From Candidatus Aenigmatarchaeota archaeon (GTDB lineage: Archaea; Aenigmatarchaeota; Aenigmatarchaeia; PWEA01), in NCBI GenBank assembly GCA_003554235.1, contig PWFY01000024.1, positions 1 through 16,539 on the forward strand: 16,539 nucleotides of DNA, read 5' to 3'. A model generated the notes under the pieces. That model searched no databases, was not told the DNA's origin, and was given only the letters and a program-made list of their open reading frames with translations. How positions within the stretch are numbered: position 1 is the first letter of the stretch; each line of letters opens with the position of its first letter. Made by a program: the position numbers and the translations under genes. Shown one piece after another: positions 14,118-16,539 of the stretch.

Positions 14118-15811
14118 AGTCTCGCCTCCCAGTCTATTATCTGTTTGTCGCCTTCTACGGCTTCGTCGAAGGTTTCAGGATCCTCAAGGAATGATTCGAT
14201 GTACTCCGTCATTTTTTCAGCTGACAACAGCCTCTTTATTATTACAAAGTCTGCGCCCAGGTCGTAAAGCCCCGCAGCATCGTCTCTGTCCTTTGCCCGG
14301 AGGAATGTTATGGCATCTTCCTTCTTATCACTTAGTACCCTCCTGTTTACGGCGTCTTCCATTGCCATACTGACTATTACATTTGCTCTCTTAAGGCCTA
14401 TGGATCTTCTCATTTCCTCGTGTTTCAGATCGCCGAATACGAACTCTGCGCCGGATTCCCTCAGCATCTCCACATACTCCGGATTTTTATCTATAACGAC
14501 GACGTCGCCGTACCTTTCCTTTAGGACCGGAACCAGCCGACGTGTTATCTCGTTGTAACCAACAATAATAGCGTGGTCCTCTAGTATCTTTATGTCCACA
14601 TCGCCTTTCTCCTCTGACTCCATAAATTCAAAGAGATGTTTTACACGGTCGTATATCTCATGGTTGTACTTTATTATATAGGCCGAAATACCCATAGTCA
14701 TGATCGCCATAAGGCTGAGGTAACCCAGGATTTCATTTCCAACCAATCCTCTGCTTACTGTGAGAGCTCCGACTACTAGGGAGAACTCGCTGACCTGTAC
14801 CATATTTATGCTTCCTAGGAAGGAGGTTTCAGGGCTGAACTTCTCCCTGTCTATTAGGTATAGCATTATAATGAAGTTACCCACCATCAGTAGACTTGAA
14901 GCTATTATAGCTTCCTTCCAGTAAACGGTCAGGTATTCTGGTGCCAGTCCAAGTCCTATGGTGGCGAAGAAAACCATCATAAAGAAGTCCGTCAAGGGCT
15001 TGACCTGCTGCTTTAGCTCATCGCTATAAGGGCTCTGTGCCAGACCGAGTCCTGCTATGAATGCACCGACCTCTACCGGTACATCAAGTGCCAGGGAAAC
15101 TCCGATGAACAGAAATGCCCACGCCGCGCCGTTTATGAAAAGAAGGTGTTTGTTTTTGCCCACTTCTCTCACAACCTTCGGCACCATCCATCTGGATACA
15201 GCATATGAAAATACACCAAGAACTGCCATCACACCCATTACCTGGAAGAAGTTTATGGCTATAGGCACAGGGTTCGTGAGATCGGGCGCACTGAACAATG
15301 TCAGGTAAACAACCAGTATTATGTCCTGTACTATGAGCACGCCTACATCTATTTTACCCGGAAGAGAGGTTATCTCATCTTTTTCGTCCAACAGTTTAAC
15401 AATAACGGGTGTCGCACCGAATACTGTACATAATGCCATGACGATAACTTCAACCATGGCGAACCCAAGAAAGTAGTATATCACGAATGCCAGGGAGGTC
15501 TGCAGAACGGTCTGCCAGAAGGAAATCTTCAGTATGGGTTTCAGTATATTTTTTATAGCATCAAACTTTAACTGCAGTCCCAGAAGAAATAGAAGGAATG
15601 CCAGGCCCAGTTCGGACATGAGCTCGAGGAGCGCAGTTTCCTGCACAATGTTTAGAAAAACAGGACCGAGAACCAGTCCAGTAATAAGATATGCTATCAG
15701 GTTAGGCTGGTAGGTCTTGTGTGCTATGTAGCCCAAAACGGTCGCGACCGTAATCAACAACACGAAGTCCCATGTTATGAATAGACCTTCTGTTATGGCT
15801 ATGTCGAACAT
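14114..15811 (-). CDS. CPA2/Kef-type cation:proton antiporter with TrkA-N-like domain (first of pair)
   Basis: 565 residues, paralogous to the next gene. Membrane domain ~15-380 contains GLVLGP (45-50), the TM hairpin LLFLLGLQLKFD, the Q162-D163 pair in VLIVQDIILVV corresponding to the KefC ion-binding QD site, and VGAFIAGLGLAQSPYSDEL (248-266). The Rossmann domain (~411-540) starts DHAIIVGYNEITRR, again with a broken glycine loop, but the downstream GDLKHEEMRRSIGLKRAN segment is canonical for TrkA-N. No TrkA-C domain. It leads a two-gene operon (ATGA overlap). The paired, diverged paralogues suggest a heteromeric transporter, as CPA2 proteins are dimers. Ion specificity and polarity cannot be read from the sequence. 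Confidence 0.87.
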   Translation of the reverse strand: MFDIAITEGLFITWDFVLLITVATVLGYIAHKTYQPNLIAYLITGLVLGPVFLNIVQETALLELMSELGLAFLLFLLGLQLKFDAIKNILKPILKISFWQTVLQTSLAFVIYYFLGFAMVEVIVMALCTVFGATPVIVKLLDEKDEITSLPGKIDVGVLIVQDIILVVYLTLFSAPDLTNPVPIAINFFQVMGVMAVLGVFSYAVSRWMVPKVVREVGKNKHLLFINGAAWAFLFIGVSLALDVPVEVGAFIAGLGLAQSPYSDELKQQVKPLTDFFMMVFFATIGLGLAPEYLTVYWKEAIIASSLLMVGNFIIMLYLIDREKFSPETSFLGSINMVQVSEFSLVVGALTVSRGLVGNEILGYLSLMAIMTMGISAYIIKYNHEIYDRVKHLFEFMESEEKGDVDIKILEDHAIIVGYNEITRRLVPVLKERYGDVVVIDKNPEYVEMLRESGAEFVFGDLKHEEMRRSIGLKRANVIVSMAMEDAVNRRVLSDKKEDAITFLRAKDRDDAAGLYDLGADFVIIKRLLSAEKMTEYIESFLEDPETFDEAVEGDKQIIDWEARL

Positions 15812-15879
15812 GTTATCAGTGGGGGTGCTCAGGCTTCTTAATCCATAACTTTAATTAGCTTCTATTTAAATATGGTATT
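15812..15879. promoter_or_regulatory. Divergent promoter region, antiporter pair / HIT protein
   Basis: A 68-base AT-rich gap. CTTTAATTA (15849-15857) is centred ~27 bases before the HIT ATG. On the minus strand GGATTAAGAAG (15833-15843) is centred ~27 bases before the antiporter ATG. A palindromic TATTTAAATA (15863-15872) lies too close to the HIT start for a TATA box and may serve the other strand with a ~30-nt leader. No Shine-Dalgarno sequence precedes either start. Confidence 0.4.
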
Positions 15880-16503
15880 ATGCCTCAACAGTGCCCCTTT
15901 TGCCACTTTATAAACAATAAGCCCGGCGACCTCTGGGTGGTTGGAGAAACAGAGAACTTTTATGCTTGGCTTGAGTACCCGGAGCCCAGGGCGAAAGGAC
16001 AGACGAATATAGTTCCAAAGGAGCACAAGGAGAGTCTGTTGGAACTCAGTGAAAAGGAGTGGGAAGAGGCCATGTTCCTATTAAGGGAAACAGTTCAGAG
16101 GATCATGGAAGGACTGGATGCAGACGGCGTTTCGGTTACGATGAATGTCAAAAAAGCAGGAGGCCAGGTGGTTCCACATGCCTACATACAGATATTTCCA
16201 AGGTTTATGGAGGACGAAAACGCAGGAACACCAACGGGCGCTATCTTCCCTAAAAGAGAGGAACTGCAGGATGAAGACATCTTTCAAGAGGTCCAGAGTT
16301 CAATAAAGAGCGCAGATATAGGTTCTGGTAAACCTCCGAAACAGAGGCCGGCCATAGCTAAACGGGATGTGAAACACGATTCTGGCGACGAGGAAAAGGA
16401 CGAAGAGGAGGAGGAAAAGGATGAAGAAGAGGAAGAGGAAGAAGACAAAAGAAATAAAAGTGCTGCTGACCAATGGGAGAGAATGAAGAGAGGAGGCTAC
16501 TGA
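15880..16503 (+). CDS. HIT-fold protein with altered active site and acidic C-terminal tail
   Basis: 207 residues. Residues 1-~112 are a HIT domain: a Zn-type CPFC (C5, C8), TNIVPKEHKESLLEL (42-56, with H49 as the usual third Zn ligand), a helix EWEEAMFLLRETVQRI and the motif region GGQVVPHAYIQIFPR (94-108). HIT hydrolases and transferases need HxHxHxx; here it reads H100-A-Y102-I-Q104, so the middle nucleophilic His is Tyr and the third is Gln. H100 may remain as a Zn ligand. Residues ~113-165 are an unassigned linker, 168-190 are nearly all Glu/Asp, and the end is DQWERMKRGGY. The fold is preserved but nucleotidyl transfer or hydrolase activity is doubtful; a nucleotide-binding or protein-binding role is possible. 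It starts near-leaderless and ends 17 bases before a tRNA. Confidence 0.82.
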   Translation: MPQQCPFCHFINNKPGDLWVVGETENFYAWLEYPEPRAKGQTNIVPKEHKESLLELSEKEWEEAMFLLRETVQRIMEGLDADGVSVTMNVKKAGGQVVPHAYIQIFPRFMEDENAGTPTGAIFPKREELQDEDIFQEVQSSIKSADIGSGKPPKQRPAIAKRDVKHDSGDEEKDEEEEEKDEEEEEEEDKRNKSAADQWERMKRGGY

Positions 16504-16520
16504 ACAAAATCATTATATGA

Positions 16521-16539
16521 GCGGCCGTGGTCTAGTGGC
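16521..16539 (+). tRNA. 5' end of a tRNA cut by the window edge, isotype not readable
   Basis: GCGGCCG TG GTCTAGTGGC fits acceptor positions 1-7, U8-G9, the D stem and the start of the D loop (AGTGG) of an archaeal tRNA. The anticodon is outside the window; Gly or Asp would fit the style of the D loop. It begins 17 bases after the HIT gene with no TATA box at the expected distance, suggesting co-transcription. Confidence 0.7.

Noticed and set aside
13717..14373. 218-residue plus-strand frame across the antiporter junction
   Set aside because: It is the antisense shadow of two well-supported membrane protein genes, with no promoter and a low-complexity composition.
16381..16449. Repetitive gaagag tract as a possible satellite or CRISPR-like repeat
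   Set aside because: It is in frame inside a gene and simply encodes a polyglutamate tail; there are no spacers or regular repeat units.
1..16539. CRISPR arrays, insertion sequences, integrase or phage genes
   Set aside because: None seen; codon use is uniform and gene spacing is tight throughout, consistent with core chromosome.

Overview
The window looks like a chromosomal segment of a euryarchaeal or DPANN-type archaeon. The evidence is archaeal: a proofreading B-family DNA polymerase beside a PolD-small-subunit-like gene, secF placed before secD, near-leaderless genes with TATA boxes about 25-30 bases upstream of the start, a C/D box sRNA, and a tRNA-Trp with an intron that guides methylation. 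Ile codons are mostly ATA, Arg codons mostly AGA/AGG, and many proteins are Asp/Glu rich without being lysine-poor. A moderately halophilic lineage such as Nanohaloarchaeota would fit, but that placement is inference.

Layout. 1-4228 (+): the 3' part of a PolD small-subunit (DP1) homologue whose phosphoesterase motifs are all lost, then polB with a C-terminal Cys-rich module like that of PolD large subunits and eukaryotic replicative polymerases, then a PAP2 phosphatase. 4218-5399 (-): a TctA-family permease. 5489-8073 (+): secF and secD, translationally coupled. 8077-9810 (-): a large acidic secreted protein with a jelly-roll-like N-terminus, an InlB-type repeat and a ComEA-like helix-hairpin-helix DNA-binding domain. 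9870-11858 (-): AMP-forming acetyl-CoA synthetase. 11942-12460 (+): a stable-RNA island of a C/D box sRNA, a 77-residue protein gene and tRNA-Trp with an 83-base intron. 12465-15811 (-): two tandem CPA2/Kef-type antiporters with degenerate TrkA-N domains. 15880-16539 (+): a HIT-fold protein lacking its catalytic histidine, then the first 19 bases of another tRNA.

The strongest observation is the DP1-polB pair. A B-family polymerase carrying a Zn-type C-terminal module sits next to an OB-fold/phosphoesterase B-subunit that has lost nuclease residues. This is the architecture of eukaryotic Pol alpha, delta and epsilon (catalytic subunit plus inactive B-subunit) and suggests a two-subunit PolB holoenzyme in an archaeon. 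C-terminal Zn modules on some archaeal PolBs have, to my recollection, been reported; the adjacent inactivated DP1 makes this locus a good test case.

The second theme is RNA-guided 2'-O-methylation. The sRNA's D' guide matches the universally conserved 23S P-loop with the target nucleotide falling on G2251 (E. coli numbering). The tRNA-Trp intron carries a D' guide whose fifth nucleotide falls on wobble C34. The rest is housekeeping: protein export, membrane transport, acetate activation and ion homeostasis.
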